Source: Cellvibrionaceae bacterium 1162T.S.0a.05 (lineage in GTDB: Bacteria; Pseudomonadota; Gammaproteobacteria; Pseudomonadales; Cellvibrionaceae). Taken from it: DNA of 64,000 nt. The notes under the pieces were generated by a model. It saw only the letters and a list, made by a program, of their open reading frames with translations, was not told where the DNA came from and searched no databases. Made by a program: the position numbers and the translations under genes. Shown in pieces: positions 10,456 through 17,590 of the stretch. The stretch is taken from assembly GCA_000964245.1 (NCBI GenBank), contig LANB01000001.1, forward strand, positions 3,971,501 to 4,035,500, given 5' to 3'. Numbering within the stretch: the first letter of the stretch is position 1; each line of letters starts with the position of its first letter.

Positions 10456-12312
10456 CTAAAAGGGCTCAAATCCTTCGTTGTTATTGAGCTTGATTGTCCC
10501 TTTATAGCCGGGTAAACGCAACTCGTCCGGCGACATTTCGATGGCCTCTTCGTCAATGAGATTGGTACCAAAATCATAGACAGGGTTTAATTTGCCCTGA
10601 TCCGCTTCCTGCTGATAAGCCTCTGCAGCATTGCGGCTTTGCTCGCGACGTTTTTGCCAGCTCTTGAGCCGGTCGACACCAAAACGTTTTGCCAGATAGT
10701 TTTCAACAATGCGTGGAGAAAATACCGTTGCGGTTGCATTGTTGCCACCAAAACCCTTTGAGTTCAGGAAAGCGACATTGCTGCCCTCCTCACCCAATTC
10801 CTGATCCTGTATCGCAAACTGTAAATGAGATTGATAGACATCGTCGGCAAGTGTATCGATGGTTTTAATACCAGGAAGAATTCCGCGGTTAAAAACACCG
10901 AGTGTTGCGATTAACTGGTCGCCGCTCGCTGGCCCCAGTGAGTGTCCGACATAGGCTTTGACTGCAGCAACAGGCCAGCGCTCGATACCAAAGGCTTGAG
11001 CAACCTGATCGAGAATTCGCGATTCAGTGACACGGTTCTGTGGTGTGCTGGAGCCATGTGCTTGCACAAAGCTTTGCTTACGCAGTGCGTCTTCACCCAA
11101 CAGGTTGCGAACGAGCCCCAGGGCCTTGCCCATCGTAATGTAGTTACCCGCACCGGGTGCAGATATGGATTTTTTATGACCATCCGCATTAATGTAGACG
11201 CCGGGCACCGCAGCATAGATTTCCGCACCGAGTTCCAAAGCCAATTCTTCTGCCATCAAGATCACAAACTGGCCAGATTCTGCCAATGTAAACCCGCAGT
11301 TATCTCCAAAGGGGCGGCTTGCACGACGATAGTCAGGCTGTTGATTAAGCTCCAAACCCTCCAGTTTTCTTAAATCCGCATCAGTGGCCAAAGCGCTCAT
11401 GGCAGCATAGCCGTCCATCACTTCGGGTATCAGCGGCGCTTCGGTACTGCCAACAATGGCAACCTTGCGCTTTCCGCTGCGGATATCTTCGGCGCCAGCC
11501 CGCAAATTGTACAAAAAGGTCGCGCAGGCGCCGGTCACACCACCAGTACAGCCCACACTTCCCAGCACATAGGCATTAACAAAATCAGCCGGCATGGTAT
11601 TTAAGCCCATTGCCAATTGTTTGGACGTTGCCCGGCCCGCTCTGAAGCGCGCAGACATCATGCCACCAAAGCCATTCTGGTCGAGCTGACTCATGACACT
11701 TGAGCTGTAGACCGACACGTCATCTGGAGAGATGCAATCCAGCACCGTGCGCCATGGGATGCCCATGCTTTTGACAGCATCAGACGCGCCCAGGATAGCC
11801 AGTTGCAGTCCGCGTGGGTGATGCAGGGAACGATAGTGATCACCGGGGTTAAAGCCGTTGGGTAATTGGCCTGCGGCCTGCACCGCCATCTCCTCGAAGG
11901 TATCCAGTAATACTTTTTGATTTTCATTGATACGAACAAACAGTTGCTTGCCCTCTTCATCCAGAGGGCTCAGCTCCCAATTCGCAGGAAGGTTTGCAGG
12001 TAAATCGCGGCGGGCTACAGTAAAGCTCACTGGCGAGCTTTTATCTCCGCCAAGGGCGATACGGCGACTTGCCGGTGTATTTTCGACATCGAAATGTGTC
12101 GGCTCAATGCGCCGAACCAGTGTTCCAGATAAAACAGCCTTCTCGTCTCCCGCCTCTAAACCCATTAAGCCTGCCAACGACGCTAATGTTCGGGCCCGCT
12201 CCTGCTTATTTAGACTTTCAAATATCATCCGCCTATAGGACTGAAAGCCGGAACTGCGCCCAGCAGCGTTAAAGCCACCGAAACCTACTACAAGAGGAAG
12301 AATTGAAGACAT
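10456..12312 (-). CDS. fabY: FabY-like beta-ketoacyl-ACP synthase
   Basis: This 618-residue protein belongs to the long ketoacyl synthase group exemplified by Pseudomonas aeruginosa FabY, which starts fatty acid synthesis by condensing acetyl-CoA with malonyl-ACP. It opens with LPLVVGFGGFNAAGRSSG, the start remembered for FabY proteins. The thiolase-fold Cys-His-His triad can be placed at Cys263 in TGACATFLYNL, His419 in QAHGSSTPQNR and His457 in AYVGHSLGPASG. An N-terminal extension of about 160 residues precedes the synthase core, unlike FabB or FabF of about 410 residues. A GlxA-type regulator diverges from it across 113 bases. The alternative reading is an uncharacterised FabB-like enzyme. 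Confidence 0.85.
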   Translation of the reverse strand: MSSILPLVVGFGGFNAAGRSSGFQSYRRMIFESLNKQERARTLASLAGLMGLEAGDEKAVLSGTLVRRIEPTHFDVENTPASRRIALGGDKSSPVSFTVARRDLPANLPANWELSPLDEEGKQLFVRINENQKVLLDTFEEMAVQAAGQLPNGFNPGDHYRSLHHPRGLQLAILGASDAVKSMGIPWRTVLDCISPDDVSVYSSSVMSQLDQNGFGGMMSARFRAGRATSKQLAMGLNTMPADFVNAYVLGSVGCTGGVTGACATFLYNLRAGAEDIRSGKRKVAIVGSTEAPLIPEVMDGYAAMSALATDADLRKLEGLELNQQPDYRRASRPFGDNCGFTLAESGQFVILMAEELALELGAEIYAAVPGVYINADGHKKSISAPGAGNYITMGKALGLVRNLLGEDALRKQSFVQAHGSSTPQNRVTESRILDQVAQAFGIERWPVAAVKAYVGHSLGPASGDQLIATLGVFNRGILPGIKTIDTLADDVYQSHLQFAIQDQELGEEGSNVAFLNSKGFGGNNATATVFSPRIVENYLAKRFGVDRLKSWQKRREQSRNAAEAYQQEADQGKLNPVYDFGTNLIDEEAIEMSPDELRLPGYKGTIKLNNNEGFEPF

Positions 12313-12425
12313 GGACAGTTTCTACTTTAGTCGTGTGTTGCGGGCAGTGTAGAGAAAGCAGGCCTTTTCACGCTTGTCCGTTCAGGCCATAATTGTGGGG
12401 CATCAGGTCACAAAAGGTCGCAAGC

Positions 12426-13418
12426 ATGCTTAAAGTGGTTTTTTTGATATGTGAGAACATGTTGAGCACGAGCGTAACCCTGCCCCTCGAACAATTGCAG
12501 ACGGCCGCAAGCCTGGCGGTTGCCCAGAAGCTTTACGGACGGCGACAACGCCTACTGGACGTCAGACTAGTCTCGCAGGACGGCGAAGCCGTGACCTGCC
12601 ATTCTGGCCTGCCTCTTCAAGCTCAAGGATCCATTGCGGATATACACGACGCCGATATTATCTATTTGCCAGCGCTCTGGCGTAATCCGCTCCCACAACT
12701 GCGACAAAATGCAGAGGTTCCCGGCTGGCTGACTACCCACCACCAGGATGGCGCAATACTGGCCGGCGTGAGTACCGGGTGTTATTTTCTCGCAGAAGCC
12801 GGCCTTTTAAATTACAAACCGGCCACGACACACTGGCATTACTTTGAGGACTTCGCCAAGCGCTACCCACTGGTCAATCTCAAGCGTAAATACTTTATTA
12901 CCAAGGCGGGGAACATTTATTGTACTGGCAGTGTGAACTCGCTCGCTGACCTGACAATACATTTTATCCAGCGTTATTTTTCGCGTGAGATTGCCAACCA
13001 CGTAGAACGTCACTTTTTCCACGAAATCCGCCTAGCTTTCGGTGGTTCACGTTCGTTTATAGAAATGGAATCCACCCACCCGGATGAGGATATTGTCCGT
13101 GCTCAGGTGTGGATGCAGGACCATTTTGACTCTGAACTGACGATGCCGGGCATCGCCGCGCGTTACGATATGAGCACACGTACTTTTAGCCGACGATTCC
13201 GCGCCGCTACCGGGAAAAGCCCCCTTGAGTACTTGCAAAATATTCGTATGGAAAATGCCAAGGAATTGCTGCAGACCTCCAACCTTAACATTGCGGAAAT
13301 CATGCACCAGGTGGGTTACAACGATGCTCGCCATTTTAATGCCTTGTTCAAGAAGGCAATCGGCGTCACACCGGGGCAATATCGGACAACGGTGCGAGCG
13401 AAAATGTTTAGCGTCTAA
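12426..13418 (+). CDS. GlxA-type AraC regulator (DJ-1/PfpI domain plus HTH)
   Basis: The protein has a DJ-1/PfpI-like sensor domain in about residues 1-185, including GVSTGCYFLAEAGLL with the nucleophile-elbow cysteine and the TTHWHY segment. A C-terminal AraC HTH pair follows (MPGIAARYDMSTRTFSRRF and LNIAEIMHQVGYNDARHFN). This architecture is that of GlxA-family transcription factors. The frame is open from a TTG at 12393, but ATG at 12426 has an AAGG site eight bases upstream and is preferred (330 residues). It is divergent from fabY, so mutual control of the shared intergenic region is plausible. Its stop codon overlaps the stop of the convergent methyltransferase gene by two bases. Confidence 0.88.
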   Translation: MLKVVFLICENMLSTSVTLPLEQLQTAASLAVAQKLYGRRQRLLDVRLVSQDGEAVTCHSGLPLQAQGSIADIHDADIIYLPALWRNPLPQLRQNAEVPGWLTTHHQDGAILAGVSTGCYFLAEAGLLNYKPATTHWHYFEDFAKRYPLVNLKRKYFITKAGNIYCTGSVNSLADLTIHFIQRYFSREIANHVERHFFHEIRLAFGGSRSFIEMESTHPDEDIVRAQVWMQDHFDSELTMPGIAARYDMSTRTFSRRFRAATGKSPLEYLQNIRMENAKELLQTSNLNIAEIMHQVGYNDARHFNALFKKAIGVTPGQYRTTVRAKMFSV

Positions 13419-14056
13419 ACAGGTTTATTTTTCACAAAAATAAAAGCGTCACCGGCAAGGTATTCCAGGTCGGCGTGCCATTTTTTTGCCAGAAATTTAA
13501 GGGTGGGACGGGAAAAAAACACAATGTGAGTAGGGTCATTTTTGTAGTGCCAGCGACTGAATGCATCGACATCAATCACCAGTTTGGTCATAACACCCAG
13601 ATGCCCGCCAGGTTTTAGACATGCCCATAACTGCTCAAGTGTTTCTCGAGGTGTTCGCAGATGTTCCCAAACTTCAGTGGCGCAAACAAAATCGTATTGG
13701 TTTTTCAGTGCTGCTGTATCGGGGAAATATAAAGGGTCATAATTGGCCACCCGATAACCTGCTTCATGAAACATAACAGCAAGTGTGGGCCCTGGGCCGC
13801 AGCCGAAATCGAGGCCGACTGCAGAGGCGTCTAAACGCGCCCTCAGTGGCTCGACAATTCGCGCCAAAAAATCACGGTAACCCTTATCCTTCGGCGAATT
13901 CTGGTGCTTGTCGTACTCGGTTTTTTCTTCGTTTTGGTTTAAATGAAATATTTTCGGAACAAAAACCAGTTTGCAGTGTTCACACTGTAGGTAGCGTCGC
14001 TTTTTATCCTCATAGAATTGTGAAGAACGCGCGCCGCAGAGTGGACAATCAGACAT
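13415..14056 (-). CDS. Class I SAM-dependent methyltransferase with N-terminal zinc ribbon
   Basis: The 213-residue protein starts with two Cys pairs, Cys4/Cys7 and Cys25/Cys28, which look like a small zinc ribbon. A Rossmann methyltransferase core follows, with the SAM-binding motif GLDFGCGPGPT at about 81-91, an acidic end of strand 2 (NYDPLYFP) and CATEVWEHLR around motif IV. The WEHLRTPRETLEQLWACLKPGG segment matches the methyltransf_11/23 type. The substrate is unknown. It converges on the GlxA-type regulator with overlapping stop codons and lies downstream of ibpA on the same strand, separated by a terminator. Confidence 0.85.
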   Translation of the reverse strand: MSDCPLCGARSSQFYEDKKRRYLQCEHCKLVFVPKIFHLNQNEEKTEYDKHQNSPKDKGYRDFLARIVEPLRARLDASAVGLDFGCGPGPTLAVMFHEAGYRVANYDPLYFPDTAALKNQYDFVCATEVWEHLRTPRETLEQLWACLKPGGHLGVMTKLVIDVDAFSRWHYKNDPTHIVFFSRPTLKFLAKKWHADLEYLAGDAFIFVKNKPV

Positions 14057-14092
14057 ATTTCATTCACTTGGCTAAACTAAAGGAGGACAAAC

Positions 14093-14124
14093 AAAAGGAA
14101 AGCCTGCTGTAACAGCAGGCTTTC
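14093..14124 (-). terminator. Terminator after ibpA
   Basis: A 12-bp perfect stem (GAAAGCCTGCTG and its complement) closes a three-base loop and is followed on the minus strand by CCTTTTGTTTG. It lies 43 bases past the ibpA stop. Confidence 0.8.
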
Positions 14125-14166
14125 GCGAGAAAACTACCACGCTGACGGCGCAATGCCGAAAGCCTA

Positions 14167-14646
14167 TCAAGCGACTTTTATATCTGCCTGAGTTTGCGGA
14201 CTGTCATTTTTACCCAACAGTTTTCCGCTGGTAATTTCTATGGTTCGCGGCTTCGCTGCCTCTGGAAGTTCGCGCACAAGATCGATGTGTAACAGGCCAT
14301 TTTCCATGCTGGCGCCTTCAACGCGCACGTGATCGGCCAATTGGAAACGGCGTTCAAAATTCCGGGCTGCAATCCCCTGATGTAAAAATTGCTTCTCTTC
14401 CTGCCCTTCGTTTTTACTGCCTGCAATGCTCAGGTTGTTCTCTTTTACTTCAATGGTAAGTTCGCTTTTGTCAAAGCCAGCAACCGCCATCGAGATACGG
14501 TATTGATCTTCGCCGGTAAGCTCAATGTTGTAAGGGGGGTAACTGGGTTGGCTTTGCTCCTGTCGGCTAACGTTATCCAACAAGTGGGCAAGTCTGTCAA
14601 AGCCAATGGCAGTGCGGTACAAAGGGGAAAGGTCAAAAGTTCTCAT
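14167..14646 (-). CDS. ibpA: IbpA-type small heat-shock protein (Hsp20)
   Basis: Small heat-shock proteins bind aggregating proteins and hold them for refolding by DnaK and ClpB. The start MRTFDLSPLYRTAIGFDRL is nearly that of E. coli IbpA/IbpB. The alpha-crystallin domain runs from about residue 33 to 125 (YRISMAVAGFDKSELTIEV; QGIAARNFERRFQLADHV; NGLLHIDLVRELPE). The ATG at 14646 is chosen over an upstream in-frame start at 14667 because GAGG lies eight bases before it and the family starts there; this gives 159 residues. The C-terminal tail has KPRTIEI, which supplies the IXI-type anchoring motif. Regulation appears two-layered: a sigma-32-type promoter and a ROSE-like thermometer. Confidence 0.96.
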   Translation of the reverse strand: MRTFDLSPLYRTAIGFDRLAHLLDNVSRQEQSQPSYPPYNIELTGEDQYRISMAVAGFDKSELTIEVKENNLSIAGSKNEGQEEKQFLHQGIAARNFERRFQLADHVRVEGASMENGLLHIDLVRELPEAAKPRTIEITSGKLLGKNDSPQTQADIKVA

Positions 14647-14737
14647 AGGAATATCCTCATAAAGCAATATTGATTGTGGGTTTTGTTTACGCCAGCAAAG
14701 GCCTGGCGAAAGTGAACTCCTCTATCGAGCAAGCTCA
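14647..14737 (-). promoter_or_regulatory. Probable ROSE RNA thermometer in the ibpA 5' UTR
   Basis: Immediately before the ibpA start, the RNA reads UUGCU-UUAUG-AGGA (14654-14667). That is the ROSE core, in which a UUGCU anti-Shine-Dalgarno pairs with AGGA through a G-G mismatch and opens on heating. A second hairpin, CGCCAG/CTGGCG with a seven-base loop, lies upstream at 14690-14708. The leader predicted from the promoter is about 90 bases, typical for ROSE elements of ibpA genes. The pairing is inferred by eye, not computed. Confidence 0.65.
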
Positions 14738-14743
14738 CACACT

Positions 14744-14771
14744 AGATGAGGACAGTTTTCAGCATTTCAAG
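14744..14771 (-). promoter_or_regulatory. sigma-32 promoter of ibpA
   Basis: The minus strand carries CTTGAAA (14765-14771), 13 bases, then CCTCATCT (14744-14751). Against the RpoH consensus CTTGAAA and CCCCATNT there is a single mismatch. Confidence 0.85.
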
Positions 14772-14953
14772 ACTTGTTGAATTTTTAAACTGGCGAAACT
14801 ATGCGCCAAATTCCGGTTCATTTTTTGCACTTGTTTTGCGCCTGAGTGGCCAACTTGCACCACAAAGGACTGTGTGAGACCAGACCTCACGTGTGATATT
14901 CCATAGCCCCCTAAGACCTAACATATAAAATATAAAAAGTTCTTAAAAGACTA

Positions 14954-14982
14954 TTGAAATTTTTATGACAAAGTCCAATGAT
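14954..14982 (+). promoter_or_regulatory. Possible sigma-70 promoter of the HPF-like gene
   Basis: TTGAAA (14954-14959), a 17-base spacer and AATGAT (14977-14982) lie 57 bases before the chosen start codon, in an AT-rich stretch. Confidence 0.4.
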
Positions 14983-15038
14983 AGAGACGTGGGCCCACAC
15001 AAATTCTTACCCATTGTGGCACGATTGGAGGTATGCCT

Positions 15039-15356
15039 ATGAAGTCTTCTGCAGACGTGGTCTATAGAGACATCGATTCGTCACCTGCATTAAATCAAAT
15101 CATCTACAAAAAACTCGAAAAACTCCATCGCTTTTCAGATTCCATCATACGCAGCCGCGTGGTAGTGGACACTCCTCATAAACACAAACACAAAGGTAAA
15201 TTATTTCGCGCATCCATTGAGTTGGGTATGAAAGGCTCGCCTTTAAATATCAGCCATGACGATCCGTCTGTGCACATTGCGGTGCGCGATGCTTTCGCAG
15301 CTGCTGAGCGTGCTTTGAAAGAAGACGCAAGTCGGAAGAAAGCCGCAAGACACTAA
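15039..15356 (+). CDS. HPF/RaiA-family ribosome-associated protein
   Basis: The 105-residue protein matches the ribosome hibernation factor fold: VVYRDIDSSPALNQIIYKKLEKLHRF forms the first helix region, SRVVVDTPHKHKHKGKLF the central strands with a His/Lys-rich loop, and VHIAVRDAFAAAERALKED the last helix. Such proteins bind the 30S decoding site and quiet ribosomes in stress. ATG at 15039 is chosen over ATG at 15033 because the GGAGG site at 15027-15031 is seven bases from the former and one from the latter. It is distinct from the short HPF at 44114. Its HKHKHKGK segment is unlike classical HPF. Confidence 0.8.
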   Translation: MKSSADVVYRDIDSSPALNQIIYKKLEKLHRFSDSIIRSRVVVDTPHKHKHKGKLFRASIELGMKGSPLNISHDDPSVHIAVRDAFAAAERALKEDASRKKAARH

Positions 15357-15408
15357 AGTCTTTTTCCTCTATCGCTTAATTGCGATTTGATAGCCGCTCT
15401 AGCGGCCA

Positions 15409-15453
15409 GCCGACTTCGCCGGGTTAGACCCGGCACGGTCGGCTTCAATTTTT
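15409..15453 (+). terminator. Two-tier hairpin with T-run after the HPF-like gene
   Basis: GCCGAC pairs with GTCGGC (outer stem), and inside it GCCGGGT pairs with ACCCGGC around a TAG loop, with 3 x 3 unpaired bases between the stems. The sequence continues TTCAATTTTT. A smaller palindrome (CCGCTCTAGCGG) lies just upstream at 15394-15405. Termination of the HPF-like gene is the simplest reading. The remaining gap to the bactofilin gene shows nothing else. Confidence 0.55.
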
Positions 15454-15648
15454 GGTTCCACTCTCTGGTTGTTTTTTTCAGAGGCGTGACTTACTTCCGG
15501 TTTATCTCTAAAACTGTCACTTTTTTCTGGAAAATCTTTTTTTTGCGTGTATAGAATTTGAAAGCAATACTCACGGGCAAGGCAGTGAATACATTGTTTT
15601 GCCAGGATGCTCGCCTCAGAGCCAAACCAACGATAAACAGTCGGTACT

Positions 15649-16218
15649 ATGTTTAATAAAACGAAACCTTCGTCCAATGATTCCGGAGTTACTCCAATGC
15701 GTAGCACCCCAAATGAAGCTGTAAAATCCTCCACACCAAATTTCGTATCTGAAGCACCTGCACAAACTCAAAGCACCTCATCAAAGCAAAGTCCTGCGGC
15801 GGTCATCGGCCCTAAAATTCGTTTTAAGGGCGAACTGGTTGGCGAAGAAGACTTACTCATCCAGGGTCAAATTGACGGCACAATTGATTTAAAAGGCAAC
15901 AACCTGACCATAGGCAATCAGGGCGTCATTAAAGCCAATGTGCTTGCCAAGACGGTCACTGTTGAAGGCAACGTAGAGGGCGATATTTTTGGTCAGGAAC
16001 GCATCGCGATACTTTCTTCCAGTAACGTCCGCGGCAACCTGGTTGCGGAACGTGTCACGCTTGAGGATGGCGCTCGCTTCCGTGGGTCGATCGATATGGA
16101 CGTTGAAGCACACAAAGCCGAATTCCAGAAATTTCCCAGTGCAAACAGCACTGGCAGTGTCACAACCAAAATTGAAAAACCGGCTACCGGTTCTGACAAG
16201 ACAGCTGATACGGTCTAA
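15649..16218 (+). CDS. Bactofilin-family polymer-forming protein
   Basis: Bactofilins assemble without nucleotide into filaments that position cell-wall and polar proteins. The 189-residue protein has a disordered Ser/Thr/Pro-rich N-terminus (about 1-52) and then the right-handed beta-helix core (about 53-155) with regular short repeats: LVGEEDLLIQGQIDGTI, NNLTIGNQGVIKANV, KTVTVEGNVEGDIFG, ERIAILSSSNVRGNL, ERVTLEDGARFRGSI. The C-terminus is a low-complexity tail. No membrane anchor is seen. A gene of unknown function follows after 41 bases; a 7-bp hairpin (16228-16249) without a T-run lies in the gap, so the two may form an operon. Confidence 0.9.
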   Translation: MFNKTKPSSNDSGVTPMRSTPNEAVKSSTPNFVSEAPAQTQSTSSKQSPAAVIGPKIRFKGELVGEEDLLIQGQIDGTIDLKGNNLTIGNQGVIKANVLAKTVTVEGNVEGDIFGQERIAILSSSNVRGNLVAERVTLEDGARFRGSIDMDVEAHKAEFQKFPSANSTGSVTTKIEKPATGSDKTADTV

Positions 16219-16259
16219 CAAACCCGACCCGAAGTCAGCAGCCTTCGGGTAACTTCCCT

Positions 16260-17504
16260 ATGCCGCAGTTACATCGTTCGCCCGGTCTCACGATTATCTA
16301 CAATGAATTACACGCTAATTCCGGCAAACGCATAATGGATCTCGGCCCCATGCGGGCCTCCACCTTTAATTTTTTCAGCCAACTTGGCTGCAATATTCAT
16401 TTTGAAAACCTTGATGAGTTTCTCGTCGAATTCGGGCAACTCTCGACCGATAATATTGTCTTTCGTTTGCAACGCTACCTGTTATCCCAGCAAGGCAAAG
16501 GTAAATTCAATGTCATTCTTGCCTGGGATTTTTTTAATTATCTTCCACCCGAAGCACTCAAGACACTGCTGGAAATTCTGGAGCCTTACTGTGAAGAAAA
16601 TTGTCTTCTGCATATTTTGAGTTACACCGCGAAAAACATTCCATCTCAGCCACAACATTTTGCAATCAAGGATCAATACCAAATCGCACTTTCAGAGGCC
16701 GAAGTCTTACCGCGACGTCTTGCCAATATTGATACGATGCGCTTGTTAAAACATTCGCCGGGTTACAGCCTGCAAGAAAGCCTCATGAGTAAAGACGGCA
16801 TGCAAGCCGGAATCACGGAATACCTTTTACGTTTTACTCAGGGAAAAGCCGTGAACACCAAACGTGCTTATTCCAAAATGGATTTACACTCACAACAAAG
16901 CGGTGGCAGCGAACAAAGGAAATCATCCCCTGAACCCACTTTGTTACATCGCTCACCGGGCCTTGCCGCCTTGCAGGGCGAAAAACATCTGCGCGTGCTG
17001 GATCTCGGCCCAACCAACCATCACAACGCCAGTATTTTTGCTCAGCAGTATCACGAGGTGTATAGCGAAAATGTGTTGTCACATCTGTTTGCCCGCAAAC
17101 AGAACAACAATCAGGACGGGACTGAATTTGGCCTGAGCTTTCTGAATTTTGAATTAAGCTTGCGTTTCGATCACATTTTTTTCTGGGACATTCTAAACTT
17201 TCTCGACGCCCGTCAGCTCAACGAGCTACTTGTGCGCCTGCGCCCTTTTATTCATCCGGGAAGCGCCATGTTTGTTTTTTTGTACACCCAGCGAAGTGCA
17301 CCAGGCTCGGCGCGCATGTTCAAAATCATGCAAGGCTCCCAGCTCGCGCTTGCTGATTCCGGGCTAAAAGCCCAGCCCTTTCAACCGCACAGCGCCATTG
17401 AATTTACCAAGTGCCTGCCCGGTCTACGCATCGCCAAAACCTGGTTGTTTCAAGCCGGTATGCAGCCCGGAATTAACGAGTATTTGCTCCACCTCGATTC
17501 CTGA
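16260..17504 (+). CDS. Unknown protein with two tandem methyltransferase-like domains
   Basis: I do not recognise this 414-residue protein as a named family. It consists of two homologous halves (about 4-190 and 229-412). Both begin LHRSPGL, then have R-(I/V)-(M/L)-DLGP where a SAM-binding DxGxGxG loop would be, then WDFFNYL or WDILNFL, then LSYTA or FLYTQ, and both end GMQxGIxEYLL. The order and spacing resemble a class I methyltransferase core, but the glycine-rich loop is replaced by DLGP, so SAM binding may be lost. A polar linker of about 40 residues joins the halves. No signal peptide or membrane segment is seen. It follows the bactofilin gene by 41 bases, with no clear ribosome-binding site. 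Confidence 0.75.
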   Translation: MPQLHRSPGLTIIYNELHANSGKRIMDLGPMRASTFNFFSQLGCNIHFENLDEFLVEFGQLSTDNIVFRLQRYLLSQQGKGKFNVILAWDFFNYLPPEALKTLLEILEPYCEENCLLHILSYTAKNIPSQPQHFAIKDQYQIALSEAEVLPRRLANIDTMRLLKHSPGYSLQESLMSKDGMQAGITEYLLRFTQGKAVNTKRAYSKMDLHSQQSGGSEQRKSSPEPTLLHRSPGLAALQGEKHLRVLDLGPTNHHNASIFAQQYHEVYSENVLSHLFARKQNNNQDGTEFGLSFLNFELSLRFDHIFFWDILNFLDARQLNELLVRLRPFIHPGSAMFVFLYTQRSAPGSARMFKIMQGSQLALADSGLKAQPFQPHSAIEFTKCLPGLRIAKTWLFQAGMQPGINEYLLHLDS

Positions 17505-17590
17505 TAAAACCCCTTTTAATGTGACTTTAAATCTGCGATAGTTCGCGCCTTTTCATACTCGCCAAGCAAAGTCTTGAGGAGGCACCGCGA

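Noticed and set aside
15399-15734. 111-residue minus-strand ORF opposite the bactofilin start
   Set aside because: Overlaps the bactofilin gene and the hairpin region antisense, with no domain or ribosome-binding site.
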